A stretch of DNA of 17,653 nt from Bacteroidales bacterium UBA3808 (GCA_002369075.1 DFEG01000030.1:1-17653); one strand, 5' to 3'; counted from the stretch's first letter, positions 1-7,464 are shown. Notes: generated from the letters alone by a model not told the origin. Numbers and translations: made by a program.

Positions 1-613
1 TCTCTGAATACATGCCTTTGAGACCTGTAAACTCCAAGAAATAAGGGCTCTTGAACACCAAATCCGGAGACAGAGTCTCGTTATCGCGTAAATCTGCCAG
101 TTCCTGCTTGATCAGTTCCTCCGGTTTTGTGGCAATCGCTGTGCGTTCATACAACATACCATCAATCTTCTCGCGTAGCTTATTGCGTCCCCATCTTTCG
201 GAAGCAGCCATCGTTAAGTAAAACTCGCGTTGGAGTGGTTCTTTTAATGGCAACACCTCAATAAAGTGGCTCCATGATAATTTGGTCGCAAGTTGCGACA
301 CAATTTGGAAGTCGGGCAGAAGACGTGCAAATTGCATCATTCTCTGAATATTACGAAGTTCAAAACTCTTGGTCTCATACTCTTGTTGTAATTGCGTCGC
401 AACCTGCGACACAATTTGCTTGCCGTATTCAGCACGCTCGTTATTCAGCACATCGCGATTGATGCGGTCACCGATATGCCAATACATCGCCGTCAACTCA
501 TAATTGGCTGTAGCTGCTACGTGTGAACGCGCGGAATCGATTATCTTCCGCAAGTCACCAAGTAGTTCCGCGGAAACTATTTCGGTTGGATTGATTTTCT
601 CTATATCTGCCAT
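1..613 (-). CDS. YhcG/DUF1016-type PDDEXK nuclease, N-terminal part (runs off left edge)
   Basis: An open frame starts at the ATG on the minus strand (613-611) and stays open to the window edge, giving 204 codons without a stop. The protein begins MADIEKINPTEIVSAELLGD and continues with the pattern of the DUF1016 N-terminal domain: an ARSHVAATANYELTAMYWHI block (about residues 28-47), then ERAEYGKQIV, then RNIQRMMQFARLLPD and LSWSHFIEVLPLK, followed by the MLYERTAIATKPEE block. In family members a PDDEXK-type nuclease domain follows; here it lies outside the window. The family is found alone or near restriction-modification genes, and its physiological role is poorly known. The start lies 10 bases past the ftsK stop, so the two are probably cotranscribed. 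A short echo of SQ[VL]AT[QK]L occurs twice about 30 residues apart. The family call is from remembered pattern, not a search. Confidence 0.82.
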   Translation of the reverse strand, partial: MADIEKINPTEIVSAELLGDLRKIIDSARSHVAATANYELTAMYWHIGDRINRDVLNNERAEYGKQIVSQVATQLQQEYETKSFELRNIQRMMQFARLLPDFQIVSQLATKLSWSHFIEVLPLKEPLQREFYLTMAASERWGRNKLREKIDGMLYERTAIATKPEELIKQELADLRDNETLSPDLVFKSPYFLEFTGLKGMYSE

Positions 614-623
614 ATCTTAAAAG

Positions 624-3254
624 TTACTTGACGCCGAGGTCTTCGAGGACTTGGTCGAGTTGGGAGAGGTCCTGGATGAGGACGTCACGGCCTTTGGGAC
701 CTTTGTTGGGTCCGACGATACCGGCGGCTTCGAGCTGGTCGGAGAGTTTGCCGGCACGGTTGTAACCTATCTCGAAGGCACGCTGGAGACGGGAGGTGGA
801 ACCCTCTTGTTTCGTTACTACGTAACGCGCGACGTCTGCGAACATCGGATCGAGGCGTTTCATATCCACAGAGCCGGGAGCGAGTGCCTCGCCTTCGCCG
901 CCCTCACCTACGTACTCAGGCAGTTGGTAGGGCTCGGTGTAACGCTGCTGCTTGGAGATATGTTTGACAATCTCGTCCACCTCGGGCGTATCGACAAAGG
1001 CACACTGCACACGTGTGATGGAGGCGTTGCCGGCATAGAGGCTGTCGCCTCGTCCGATGAGCTGTTCCGCGCCCTTGGCGTCCAGCACGGTTCGCGAGTC
1101 GATGACAGACTGCGTGCGGAGGGCTATACGGGTCGGGATGTTCGCCTTGATGACACCGGTGACGATGTTGACGGACGGACGCTGGGTAGCAAGGATCATG
1201 TGCATACCGACGGCGCGCGCTTTCTGGGTGATACGCGCGATCGGCGTCTCAACCTGCTTGCCTGCCTGCATGATAAAATCGCCGTACTCGTCGATGATGA
1301 TGACGATATAAGGCAGGTACTGGTGGTGCAGGCTGTCGCCCACTAACTTATTGGGATTCAGGCGTCTGCGGACGAACTTGTCGTTGTAGTCCTCGAGGTT
1401 GCGCACACCGGCATCCATGAGCAGTTTGTAGCGGTTCTCCATCTCGATGACGAGGGAGTTGAGGGTATTGATGACCTTGTCGCAGTCGGTGATGACCACC
1501 TGCTCGGGATCGGTGTCCGGCTGGGCAGCGAGGAAGTGCTTGATGAGCGGCTTGTAGGGCGCAAACTCCACCATCTTCGGGTCCACCATGACGAGTTTGA
1601 GCTCCGCAGGATGTTTCTTATAGAGCAACGAAGTGATGATGGCATTGATAGCCACGGACTTACCCGTTCCCGTGGCACCGGCGACGAGCAAGTGCGGGGT
1701 CTTGGCGAGGTCGAACATAAAGACCTCGTTGGTGATGGTCCGTCCGTAGGCAATCGGCAGGCGCATCTTCTGCTCCTCCTGGAAACGCTTGGAGGCGATG
1801 ACGGAGTGCATGGAAACGACTTGCGGCTTCTCGTTCGGCACCTCGATACCAATCGTTCCCTTGCCGGGCATCGGCGCGATGATACGGATACCCGTGGCGG
1901 AGAGGGAAAGCATGATATCGTTCTCCAGGGCTTGTATCTTCGCCACGCGCACACCGGCTTTCGGCACAATCTCATAGAGGGTGACGGTCGGTCCGACCGT
2001 GGCTTTGATGGAGTCTATCTCGATGCCGTAGTTGCGGAGGGTAGTGACGATACGGGCTCCGTTGGCGCGCTGCTCGTCCTCGTTGATAACCGGCGCCGAC
2101 TCGTTGTCATAGACTTTCAGCAGGTTAAGCGAAGGGAACTTGTAGAACTCCAAGTCCTTGCGCGGGTCGTAGGGACCGAGTTTCTCCAGCAGTTTGTCCG
2201 GGTCTTTGGTGTAGAGTTCGTCTTCGTTGATGTCCTCTATCTCCAGATCGACACCCCCCGCCCCCTTCTCAGAGGGGGAGATGGGATTTGCAGGTTCCTC
2301 GATCAGCGGGGCATCGCCTAACGGTTCGCCTTCTTCATCTACGGTAGGCAGCGGTTCCGGCTCGGGTTCTTCGATCTCTATCGCCGGTTCCTCGTGGTGT
2401 TCGTCCTCGTTCACCGGTTCTATGGTAAAGGCGACCTCTCCGCCTTCGGGCTTGGGCATTGGCTCTTTGGCAGGGGCGGGCTTGTCGTCTATGTCTATCG
2501 GCAGGTCGATGGTCACCTCGTTATCGGCTTCGCCTTCTTCCGTTTGTGGTCTCACCTCTTCGATGCGCTCCGTCTTCTTGCGCTTAAAGAGTCCTTTGAA
2601 CCAGACGCCGAACGCCTTGCATCGGTCGATGAATTTCGGGTCGGTGACAATGAGGAAGATTACCAGTAACGCCCCGAGCAACAGGATTGTTCCGATTGTG
2701 TTCAGGTAGCTCACAAGCCACTGCGAGGCGGCTTCTCCAAACGCGCCTCCCCACCGGAAGACACCCATCTGGTGCACCATTCCGTGCGCGAAACCGAGTA
2801 CGACGGAGCCCCAGAGCACCCAGAACGAACCGCCGCAGAAGAGCAGGATAGCACGAATATCTTTGAGCACGTGCATCATACGCAGGGCGTAGATCGCCAG
2901 CATGAACACCAGCAGAATGGATACAAAACCGAAACTGCCGTCAATCATGAACTGCGCCAGTTCGGCTCCCGGCAGGCCTAACATGTTCCGGATCGCCTCG
3001 CGGTTAGCCACTCTCTCGGCATGAGTCAGTGACAGAACCGACTGGTCGTAGGTGCCGGTAAACAGATAGCTCACGTACGCCAATAGCGCCACTACCGCAA
3101 ACAGCAGTAGTATGATACCTGCCACCATCCGTGTCTCCCGGGCTTTCACAAACCGCTTGAGCGACTCCCAAAAGTTCGGTTTCTCTACTTTGATCGCCCG
3201 CTCCTGCGGACGGTCCTCTGCTATATTTCTTGATTTAGATACTGTTCTGGGCAT
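624..3254 (-). CDS. ftsK: DNA translocase FtsK
   Basis: This 876-residue membrane-anchored ATPase pumps chromosomal DNA through the division septum and, in the family, activates XerCD at dif. Four hydrophobic segments fill about residues 43-170. An acidic, Pro/Glu-rich linker follows (about 215-345), then the alpha domain (DPRKDLEFYKFPSLNLLKVY) and the motor. Walker A is GATGTGKS at 526-533, with K532. Walker B is IIIDEYGDF, with D655 and E656; the family more often has DEFADL or DELADL. The ATQRPSVNIVTGVIKANIPT block follows. The C-terminal 70 or so residues form a winged-helix gamma domain (QRAFEIGYNRAGKLSDQLE) of the type that reads KOPS sites. I chose the ATG at 3254, which gives MPRTVSKSRN. 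The longer frame would start at a TTG at 3317 that lies inside the -7 promoter box, so it cannot be in the transcript. Confidence 0.95.
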   Translation of the reverse strand: MPRTVSKSRNIAEDRPQERAIKVEKPNFWESLKRFVKARETRMVAGIILLLFAVVALLAYVSYLFTGTYDQSVLSLTHAERVANREAIRNMLGLPGAELAQFMIDGSFGFVSILLVFMLAIYALRMMHVLKDIRAILLFCGGSFWVLWGSVVLGFAHGMVHQMGVFRWGGAFGEAASQWLVSYLNTIGTILLLGALLVIFLIVTDPKFIDRCKAFGVWFKGLFKRKKTERIEEVRPQTEEGEADNEVTIDLPIDIDDKPAPAKEPMPKPEGGEVAFTIEPVNEDEHHEEPAIEIEEPEPEPLPTVDEEGEPLGDAPLIEEPANPISPSEKGAGGVDLEIEDINEDELYTKDPDKLLEKLGPYDPRKDLEFYKFPSLNLLKVYDNESAPVINEDEQRANGARIVTTLRNYGIEIDSIKATVGPTVTLYEIVPKAGVRVAKIQALENDIMLSLSATGIRIIAPMPGKGTIGIEVPNEKPQVVSMHSVIASKRFQEEQKMRLPIAYGRTITNEVFMFDLAKTPHLLVAGATGTGKSVAINAIITSLLYKKHPAELKLVMVDPKMVEFAPYKPLIKHFLAAQPDTDPEQVVITDCDKVINTLNSLVIEMENRYKLLMDAGVRNLEDYNDKFVRRRLNPNKLVGDSLHHQYLPYIVIIIDEYGDFIMQAGKQVETPIARITQKARAVGMHMILATQRPSVNIVTGVIKANIPTRIALRTQSVIDSRTVLDAKGAEQLIGRGDSLYAGNASITRVQCAFVDTPEVDEIVKHISKQQRYTEPYQLPEYVGEGGEGEALAPGSVDMKRLDPMFADVARYVVTKQEGSTSRLQRAFEIGYNRAGKLSDQLEAAGIVGPNKGPKGRDVLIQDLSQLDQVLEDLGVK
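2252..2290. repeat. GC-rich palindromic insert-like element inside the ftsK linker
   Basis: A C-rich tract runs into an inverted repeat, CCCCCT (2261-2266) and AGGGGG (2273-2278), with a six-base loop, followed by GAGATGGGATTTG. On the coding strand it reads in frame as about NPISPSEKGAGGVD, which interrupts a strongly acidic Pro/Glu linker with an uncharacteristic Gly/Ser/Pro patch. Elements with C-run/G-run arms are common as dispersed repeats in Bacteroidota intergenic DNA (remembered, not checked). It may be such an element inserted in frame in a tolerant linker. Confidence 0.4.
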
Positions 3255-3260
3255 AAAATT

Positions 3261-3296
3261 ATTTACTATTTGGTCATTTACAATTTGGTCATTTAT
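3261..3296. repeat. 15-base tandem repeat in the ftsK leader
   Basis: Two adjacent 15-base units, ATTTACTATTTGGTC (3261-3275) and ATTTACAATTTGGTC (3276-3290), differ at one base, and a partial third copy follows (ATTTAT). They fill the short untranslated leader between the ftsK promoter and its ATG. Confidence 0.85.
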
Positions 3297-3314
3297 TAGA
3301 CGCAAAATAACGCA

Positions 3315-3322
3315 CAAAGGTA
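3315..3322 (-). promoter_or_regulatory. ftsK promoter (-7 box)
   Basis: On the minus strand the sequence reads TTTTTTGTACCTTTGTGCG, with a perfect Bacteroidota -7 box TACCTTTG. No clear TTG lies 19-20 bases upstream; the expected -33 region falls in the A/T-rich 7-base tandem repeat. Transcription should start near 3308, about 55 bases before the ATG. Confidence 0.75.
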
Positions 3323-3331
3323 CAAAAAATA

Positions 3332-3363
3332 ATTGAAAATTGAAAATTGAAAATTGAAAATTG
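3332..3363. repeat. 7-base tandem repeat between divergent ftsK and rseC promoters
   Basis: The unit ATTGAAA occurs four times without change (3332-3359), plus a partial ATTG. It covers the -33 region of the ftsK promoter and lies about 75 bases upstream of the rseC -7 box. Confidence 0.9.
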
Positions 3364-3411
3364 CATGTTTTGGGGCAAAAAACGTATTAAAATAAAGAAA
3401 ATGTCCGCGCA

Positions 3412-3445
3412 CGCTTGCGTATGTAAAATAAATTTTGTACCTTTG
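3412..3445 (+). promoter_or_regulatory. rseC-rnf operon promoter with a dyad on the -33 element
   Basis: The -7 box TACCTTTG is at 3438-3445. TTG at 3415-3417 lies exactly 20 bases upstream. The -33 TTG is the centre of an inverted repeat, ACGC-TT-GCGT (3411-3420). The core CGCTTGCG is also found on the -33 element of the gpx promoter. Transcription should start near 3452, giving a leader of only about a dozen bases before the rseC ATG. Confidence 0.8.
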
Positions 3446-3463
3446 CAGTCGCATTTTGTGCTT

Positions 3464-3877
3464 ATGGATGAATTAATCAGACATACAGGTATCGTTTCAG
3501 GCATCAACGGGGAGTTGGCGCACGTGCAGATTGTACAGTCATCCGCCTGTTCCGCCTGTAAGGCGAAATCGATGTGTATGTCCACGGAGAGCCAGCAAAA
3601 AGAGCTGGACGCGGTGATGCTTGAGCCGATGCAGGCCGGCGACCGGGTAGAGGTAGAGGTTCGCGAACATTTGGCATGGAAAGCCGTACTGCTCGCCTAC
3701 GTGCTACCTTTTATTGTGATGATGAGTGTGATCGCCGTATTGGATGTGCTGACCGGCTGGGACGAAGCGATCGTGGGAACAGTCGCGTTGTGCTCCATCG
3801 CCCTTTATTATCTGGTTCTCAGCCAGTTCAAGCACCGGCTTCAGAAGCAGTTTACGTTCACGGCACGGAAGGCTTGA
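3464..3877 (+). CDS. rseC: RseC/MucC-family membrane protein (SoxR-reducing system RseC type)
   Basis: This 137-residue protein has a short N-terminal domain with a cysteine cluster, CSACKAKSMC (C29, C32, C38). Two membrane segments follow: about 74-97 (LLAYVLPFIVMMSVIAVLD) and about 103-122 (VGTVALCSIALYYLVLSQF). This is the family layout. In many bacteria RseC-like proteins are encoded with rnf/rsx genes and are tied to redox sensing or assembly of the complex; the exact role here is inferred from position. The ATG at 3464 was chosen because the longer frame back to 3347 runs through the promoter. The gene is first in the operon, 127 bases before rnfB. Confidence 0.88.
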   Translation: MDELIRHTGIVSGINGELAHVQIVQSSACSACKAKSMCMSTESQQKELDAVMLEPMQAGDRVEVEVREHLAWKAVLLAYVLPFIVMMSVIAVLDVLTGWDEAIVGTVALCSIALYYLVLSQFKHRLQKQFTFTARKA

Positions 3878-3889
3878 CGTCAGGTGGTG

Positions 3890-3933
3890 CACCCGATGAG
3901 CACCCGATGAGCATCCGATGAGCATCCGATGGA
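3890..3933. repeat. 11-base tandem repeat between rseC and rnfB
   Basis: Four consecutive 11-base units start at 3890, 3901, 3912 and 3923: CACCCGATGAG twice, CATCCGATGAG, then CATCCGATGGA. The period is close to one helical turn. The rest of this 127-base spacer is A/T-rich, with no clear promoter. Confidence 0.92.
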
Positions 3934-4004
3934 GGACCGAGGAAACCCGGTAATTCGAGACAACATTAATAATTATATAAACCATTAAAAATTTATCAAC
4001 CAAC

Positions 4005-4421
4005 ATGAATCTAATTCTGATTTCTATGGGAGTACTGGGCGTGGTCGCCTTTCTGGCAGCTGTGCTGCTGTATGTGGTCAGCCTGTACTTCAAGGTAGAG
4101 GAAGATCCGCGCATCGATTTGGTTCAGGCAGTATTGCCGGGCGCCAACTGCGGAGGCTGCGGATTTGCCGGTTGCCGCAACTTCGCGGAAGCATGCGTGA
4201 AGGCCGGTAGTACAGACGGTTTGGCTTGTCCTGTAGGAGGTGATCCCACGATGGACGAGGTTCGTAAGATCCTGACGCCTGCAGCTGATGCAGGAGGTGC
4301 ATCCGAACCCGCACAAACAGGTGACAAGAAGGGCTTTGACCCGGCTGTGGCGGCTAAGATCCAAGCGCTGCCGACTCCGAGAGCCGCATTCCCTGCTTCT
4401 ATCCTGATGGCTCAAAAATGA
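4005..4421 (+). CDS. rnfB: RnfB, short form lacking the ferredoxin domain
   Basis: RnfB is the subunit of the Rnf complex thought to receive electrons from reduced ferredoxin. The 138-residue protein has an N-terminal membrane helix (about 3-27). The family's cytoplasmic Fe-S domain follows, DPRIDLVQAVLPGANCGGCG and on, with four cluster ligands C49, C52, C57 and C75, the last in GLACPVGG. Family members then normally carry a domain with two or more [4Fe-4S] CxxCxxCxxxC motifs and reach about 180-300 residues. Here residues 80-138 are a low-complexity Ala/Pro/Gly tail with no cysteine, ending in a TGA. Only 33 bases separate the stop from rnfC, so no lost exon-like remnant exists in another frame. 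Membership is sure; whether the short form is real biology or a deletion is open. Confidence 0.9.
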   Translation: MNLILISMGVLGVVAFLAAVLLYVVSLYFKVEEDPRIDLVQAVLPGANCGGCGFAGCRNFAEACVKAGSTDGLACPVGGDPTMDEVRKILTPAADAGGASEPAQTGDKKGFDPAVAAKIQALPTPRAAFPASILMAQK

Positions 4422-4454
4422 GTAAAATGTGAAAATGTGTAAATGATTAAATAA
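4422..4454. repeat. Degenerate A/T-rich repeat spacer before rnfC
   Basis: The spacer holds overlapping echoes of a 7- to 8-base word (TAAAATGTG, AAAATGTG, TAAATGAT, TAAATG) and leads straight into the rnfC ATG. No Shine-Dalgarno sequence is visible. Confidence 0.5.
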
Positions 4455-5798
4455 ATGAAGACTTTTCATATTGGCGGAGTTCATCCGCATGACAACAAAG
4501 AATTCTCCGCACACCAGCCCATTACGGCCTGCCCGCTGCCGAAGCACGCGATTATTCCGCTGGTTCAGCATATCGGTGCGCCGGCTCAGGCTGTGGTGGC
4601 TGTCGGAGCAAAAGTGAAAGTAGGCGAGCTGCTCGCCAAAGCGGGCGGTTTCGTAAGTGCGAACATCTGTTCGCCGGTTAGTGGTACCGTTACAAAGATC
4701 GGTGACTGGACCGACGCCTGGGGTGCTCCGGGTCAGGCTATCTTCATTGACGTAGAGGGTGACGAGTGGATTCCCGAAATCGACCGCACACCGGAGATCA
4801 TCCGTCAGTGCACGTTAGAGCCGAAAGCGATCATCGACAAGATCGCCGCAGCGGGTATCGTAGGTCTGGGCGGTGCATGCTTCCCGACCCACGTGAAGCT
4901 GCTTCCTCCTCCAGGCAAGAAAGCCGAAGTGCTGATTGTGAACGGAGTGGAGTGCGAGCCGTACTTGACTTGCGACCACCAGTTGATGATGGAGCACGGC
5001 GAGGAGATCATCGTCGGTATTCAGATTCTGAAGAAGGCTCTCGGCGTAGAGCGTGCCATCATCGGTATCGAGAACAACAAGAAAGATGCGATTGAGCATA
5101 TGACCAAGCTGGCAAACGCATCTCTCGGTATAGAGGTTCTTCCGTTGGCACTCAAGTACCCGCAGGGCGGTGAGAAACAGCTGATTGACGCATGTATAGG
5201 CCGTCAGGTACCGTCCGGCGCCCTGCCTATCGAAGTAGGTGCGGTAGTGGATAACGTGGCTACCATCTATGCCGTTTACGAGGCTGTGCAGAAGAACAAA
5301 CCGCTTATCTCGCGCGTGATGACCGTCACCGGCAAGTACGTTTCCAAACCGGGTAACTACTGCGTCCGTTTCGGAACACCGATCGACGAAGTGATTGCAC
5401 TGGCAGGCGGTGTGCCGGTCAACACCGGTAAGATCATCGGCGGCGGTCCGATGATGGGTCGTGCGATGGACCATACCGAGAACATGCCGGCCAACAAACG
5501 TCTGTCGGGTCTGCTGTTCCTCTCTCAAGAAGAGAGCGTCCGTCCCGAGGAGAGCAACTGTATCCGTTGCGGCAAGTGCGTTCAGGCGTGCCCGATGGGT
5601 CTGGAGCCGTATCTCCTGCAGCGGCTGAGCGAGTTAGGCATGTACGACGAGCTTGAGAAACATGATATCATGGACTGCATTGACTGCGGTTGCTGCGTGT
5701 TCACCTGTCCGGCTCACCGCCGTCTGCTTGACGGTATCCGTCCGGGCAAGGCGAAAGTGGGCGCTATTCTCCGCGAGCGTGCAGCGGCAAAGAAATGA
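4455..5798 (+). CDS. rnfC: Rnf complex subunit RnfC (NADH/NAD+ and Fe-S subunit)
   Basis: RnfC is the peripheral subunit where NAD+ is reduced (or NADH oxidised). The protein has 447 residues, normal for Bacteroidales. It opens with the barrel-sandwich N-terminus (TFHIGGVHPHDNKEFSAHQP, with ICSPVSGTVTKIGD at 71-84). The FMN/NADH-binding Rossmann-like region follows: GIVGLGGACFPTHVKL (134-149), then VNGVECEPYLTCDH, and a later GGGPMMG loop. A SLBB-like region comes next, and two [4Fe-4S] motifs close the protein: C369, C372, C375, C379 and C408, C411, C414, C418. All eight ligands are present. It is soluble and should sit on the cytoplasmic face. It is cotranscribed with rnfB and rnfD. Confidence 0.97.
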   Translation: MKTFHIGGVHPHDNKEFSAHQPITACPLPKHAIIPLVQHIGAPAQAVVAVGAKVKVGELLAKAGGFVSANICSPVSGTVTKIGDWTDAWGAPGQAIFIDVEGDEWIPEIDRTPEIIRQCTLEPKAIIDKIAAAGIVGLGGACFPTHVKLLPPPGKKAEVLIVNGVECEPYLTCDHQLMMEHGEEIIVGIQILKKALGVERAIIGIENNKKDAIEHMTKLANASLGIEVLPLALKYPQGGEKQLIDACIGRQVPSGALPIEVGAVVDNVATIYAVYEAVQKNKPLISRVMTVTGKYVSKPGNYCVRFGTPIDEVIALAGGVPVNTGKIIGGGPMMGRAMDHTENMPANKRLSGLLFLSQEESVRPEESNCIRCGKCVQACPMGLEPYLLQRLSELGMYDELEKHDIMDCIDCGCCVFTCPAHRRLLDGIRPGKAKVGAILRERAAAKK

Positions 5799-5828
5799 TT
5801 TGAAGATTTGAATATTTGAAAATTTGAA
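5797..5828. repeat. 8-base tandem repeat between rnfC and rnfD
   Basis: Four 8-base units, GATTTGAA, GATTTGAA, TATTTGAA and AATTTGAA, run from the rnfC stop codon (the first unit overlaps it) to four bases before the rnfD ATG. Confidence 0.92.
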
Positions 5829-5832
5829 AGAT

Positions 5833-6837
5833 ATGAAACAATTGATTGTAGCACCGGCACCTCACGCCCACAGTGGCGACAGTGTCCGCCGGAATATGCT
5901 TCTGGTCATTCTCGCGCTGCTGCCCGCTTATGTGGTATCAGTGATCGAGTTCGGCTGGGGCGCCCTGATCACGGCTTGTATCTCCGTGCTCGCCTGCGTC
6001 TGCACCGAGTATGTCATCAGCCGTTACTTGCTCAAAGAGCAAAAACAAACCATCGGAGACCTCTCCGCAGTCCTGACGGGTCTTCTGCTCGCCTTCAACC
6101 TGCCCTCTAACCTCGATTGGTGGATCGTACTGATCGGCGCTATCGTGGCTATCGGCGTGGGCAAGATGACGTTCGGCGGTCTGGGTCAGAACCCGTTCAA
6201 CCCTGCTCTGGTGGGTCGTGTGTTCCTGCTGATTGCCTATCCGGCACAGATGACGACCTGGCCGACACCGCAAGGATTCCACGGCTCTTATGTAGATGCC
6301 GAGACGGGCGCTACGCCGCTCTATTATCTCAAGCACATCGTTAAATCCGGAGACTCCTCCGTCATTGACCAGCTGCCGAGCCTCTGGGATTCGTTCTTAG
6401 GTGTGATGGGCGGTTCGCTCGGTGAGGTAAGTGCTCTGGCGCTGATCATCGGCGGTCTGTTCCTGATCTGCTGCCGCGTGATCACATGGCATATCCCGGT
6501 AGCTATCCTCGGCACCGTAGCCTGCTTCGCTGCTTGCACGGGTCTCGCCGGTGCGCTTCCTGAGGGTCTCGACACCTGCCACTACGTGGGTTACGAACTG
6601 CTCTCCGGTGGTCTGATGCTCGGTGCCTTCTTCATGGCAACCGACTACGTGACCAGCCCGATGAGCGCGTGGGGCAAGATCATCTTCGGTATCGGTATCG
6701 GCTTCATCGTCATGGTGATCCGTACATGGGGTAACTACCCCGAAGGTATGTCCTTCGCTATCCTGATCATGAACGCTTGCGTTCCATTGTTGAACAAGAT
6801 TCGTCCGCAACGTTTCGGCGAACCTAAAAAAGCATAA
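5833..6837 (+). CDS. rnfD: Rnf complex membrane subunit RnfD (covalent FMN)
   Basis: RnfD is an integral membrane subunit of 334 residues that carries covalently bound FMN in the ion-pumping core. It shows many hydrophobic helices, the first at about 22-40, and the NqrB/RnfD pattern GGLGQNPFNPALVGRVFLL (115-133). The flavinylation motif D155-A-E-T-G-A-T161 places FMN on Thr161, by family rule through ApbE, which is not in this window. The ATG at 5833 is preferred over a TTG at 5824 that lies in the tandem-repeat spacer. Its stop TAA overlaps the Shine-Dalgarno-like AAGGAGG that serves rnfG. Confidence 0.96.
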   Translation: MKQLIVAPAPHAHSGDSVRRNMLLVILALLPAYVVSVIEFGWGALITACISVLACVCTEYVISRYLLKEQKQTIGDLSAVLTGLLLAFNLPSNLDWWIVLIGAIVAIGVGKMTFGGLGQNPFNPALVGRVFLLIAYPAQMTTWPTPQGFHGSYVDAETGATPLYYLKHIVKSGDSSVIDQLPSLWDSFLGVMGGSLGEVSALALIIGGLFLICCRVITWHIPVAILGTVACFAACTGLAGALPEGLDTCHYVGYELLSGGLMLGAFFMATDYVTSPMSAWGKIIFGIGIGFIVMVIRTWGNYPEGMSFAILIMNACVPLLNKIRPQRFGEPKKA

Positions 6838-6842
6838 GGAGG
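6836..6842 (+). promoter_or_regulatory. Shine-Dalgarno-like site of rnfG
   Basis: AAGGAGG lies seven bases before the rnfG ATG at 6850. Such strong sites are unusual in Bacteroidota, where most genes here start without one. Confidence 0.6.
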
Positions 6843-6849
6843 CACAACT

Positions 6850-7464
6850 ATGGCAAAATTAGAAAGTACATTCAAGAACATGGTGCTCTCCCTGGTTATC
6901 ATTTCGATGGTAGCCGCAGGTGCGCTGGCAGGCGTCTATGCCTTAACGGCAGAGACGATCGCCGTGCAGGAGGCACAGAAACAACAGGCGGCTATCCTCG
7001 CCGTGCTGCCGGAAGGTAGTACCATCGGCGAGCCGGAAGAGGTAGAAGGCGTGACCGTTTACAAAGCGTTCATCGACGAGAAATGGGTAGCTACCGCCGT
7101 AGAGACCAGCGAGGTCGGTTTCGACGGTCCGCAAGTGATCATGGTCGGTCTCGACGCCGAAGGCAAAGTGCTGGACTACGTGGTACTGAAGCAAACCGAG
7201 ACCCCGGGTCTGGGTGCGCATATCGACCACTGGTTCAAGGATGCAGCGGGTAACCGCTCCATCATCGGCAAGCAAGCCGGTGCTCTCGCCGTCAGCAAAG
7301 ACGGCGGCGAGGTAGATGCCATCACCGCTGCTACCATCTCCTCGCGCGCGTTCCTTAAAGCAATTAACAAAGCCTATGCCGCTATCGCCGCACAGGAGGT
7401 AGAGGCAGCTACCGGCGCCACACAACAACAACCCAAAGAAGAAACGGAGGTAAGTCATGAGTAA
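6850..7464 (+). CDS. rnfG: Rnf complex subunit RnfG (covalent FMN, extracytoplasmic)
   Basis: RnfG is a 204-residue, single-span subunit with an N-terminal helix (about 10-33) and an extracytoplasmic FMN-binding domain. It passes electrons to RnfD. Family landmarks are present: the QTETPGLGAHI block (115-125) and the flavinylation motif D156-A-I-T-A-A-T162-I-S-S, which puts FMN on Thr162. After the domain comes a Gln/Glu-rich tail containing EAATGAT, which resembles the RnfD flavinylation motif but has Glu in place of Asp. The start follows an AAGGAGG site. The gene overlaps rnfE by 8 bases (ATGAGTAA), so translation is probably coupled. Confidence 0.96.
   Translation: MAKLESTFKNMVLSLVIISMVAAGALAGVYALTAETIAVQEAQKQQAAILAVLPEGSTIGEPEEVEGVTVYKAFIDEKWVATAVETSEVGFDGPQVIMVGLDAEGKVLDYVVLKQTETPGLGAHIDHWFKDAAGNRSIIGKQAGALAVSKDGGEVDAITAATISSRAFLKAINKAYAAIAAQEVEAATGATQQQPKEETEVSHE
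7446..7450 (+). promoter_or_regulatory. Shine-Dalgarno-like site of rnfE
   Basis: GGAGG lies inside the end of rnfG, six bases before the rnfE ATG at 7457. It supports 7457 as the start over the in-frame ATG at 7469. Confidence 0.55.

Noticed and set aside
651..2709. Several plus-strand and alternate-frame open frames across ftsK
   Set aside because: They lie opposite a clear ftsK frame and have Arg/Ser- or Asp/His-rich, domain-free translations typical of shadows.
3255..3317. Longer ftsK start at a TTG
   Set aside because: The codon lies inside the -7 promoter box, and the added residues only translate the 15-base tandem repeat.
3890..3933. A CRISPR-like array
   Set aside because: The 11-base units are directly adjacent with no spacers, and no cas genes are present.
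4422..4454. Frameshifted remainder of the RnfB ferredoxin domain
   Set aside because: Only 33 A/T-rich bases separate rnfB from rnfC, too few for a cysteine-rich domain in any frame.
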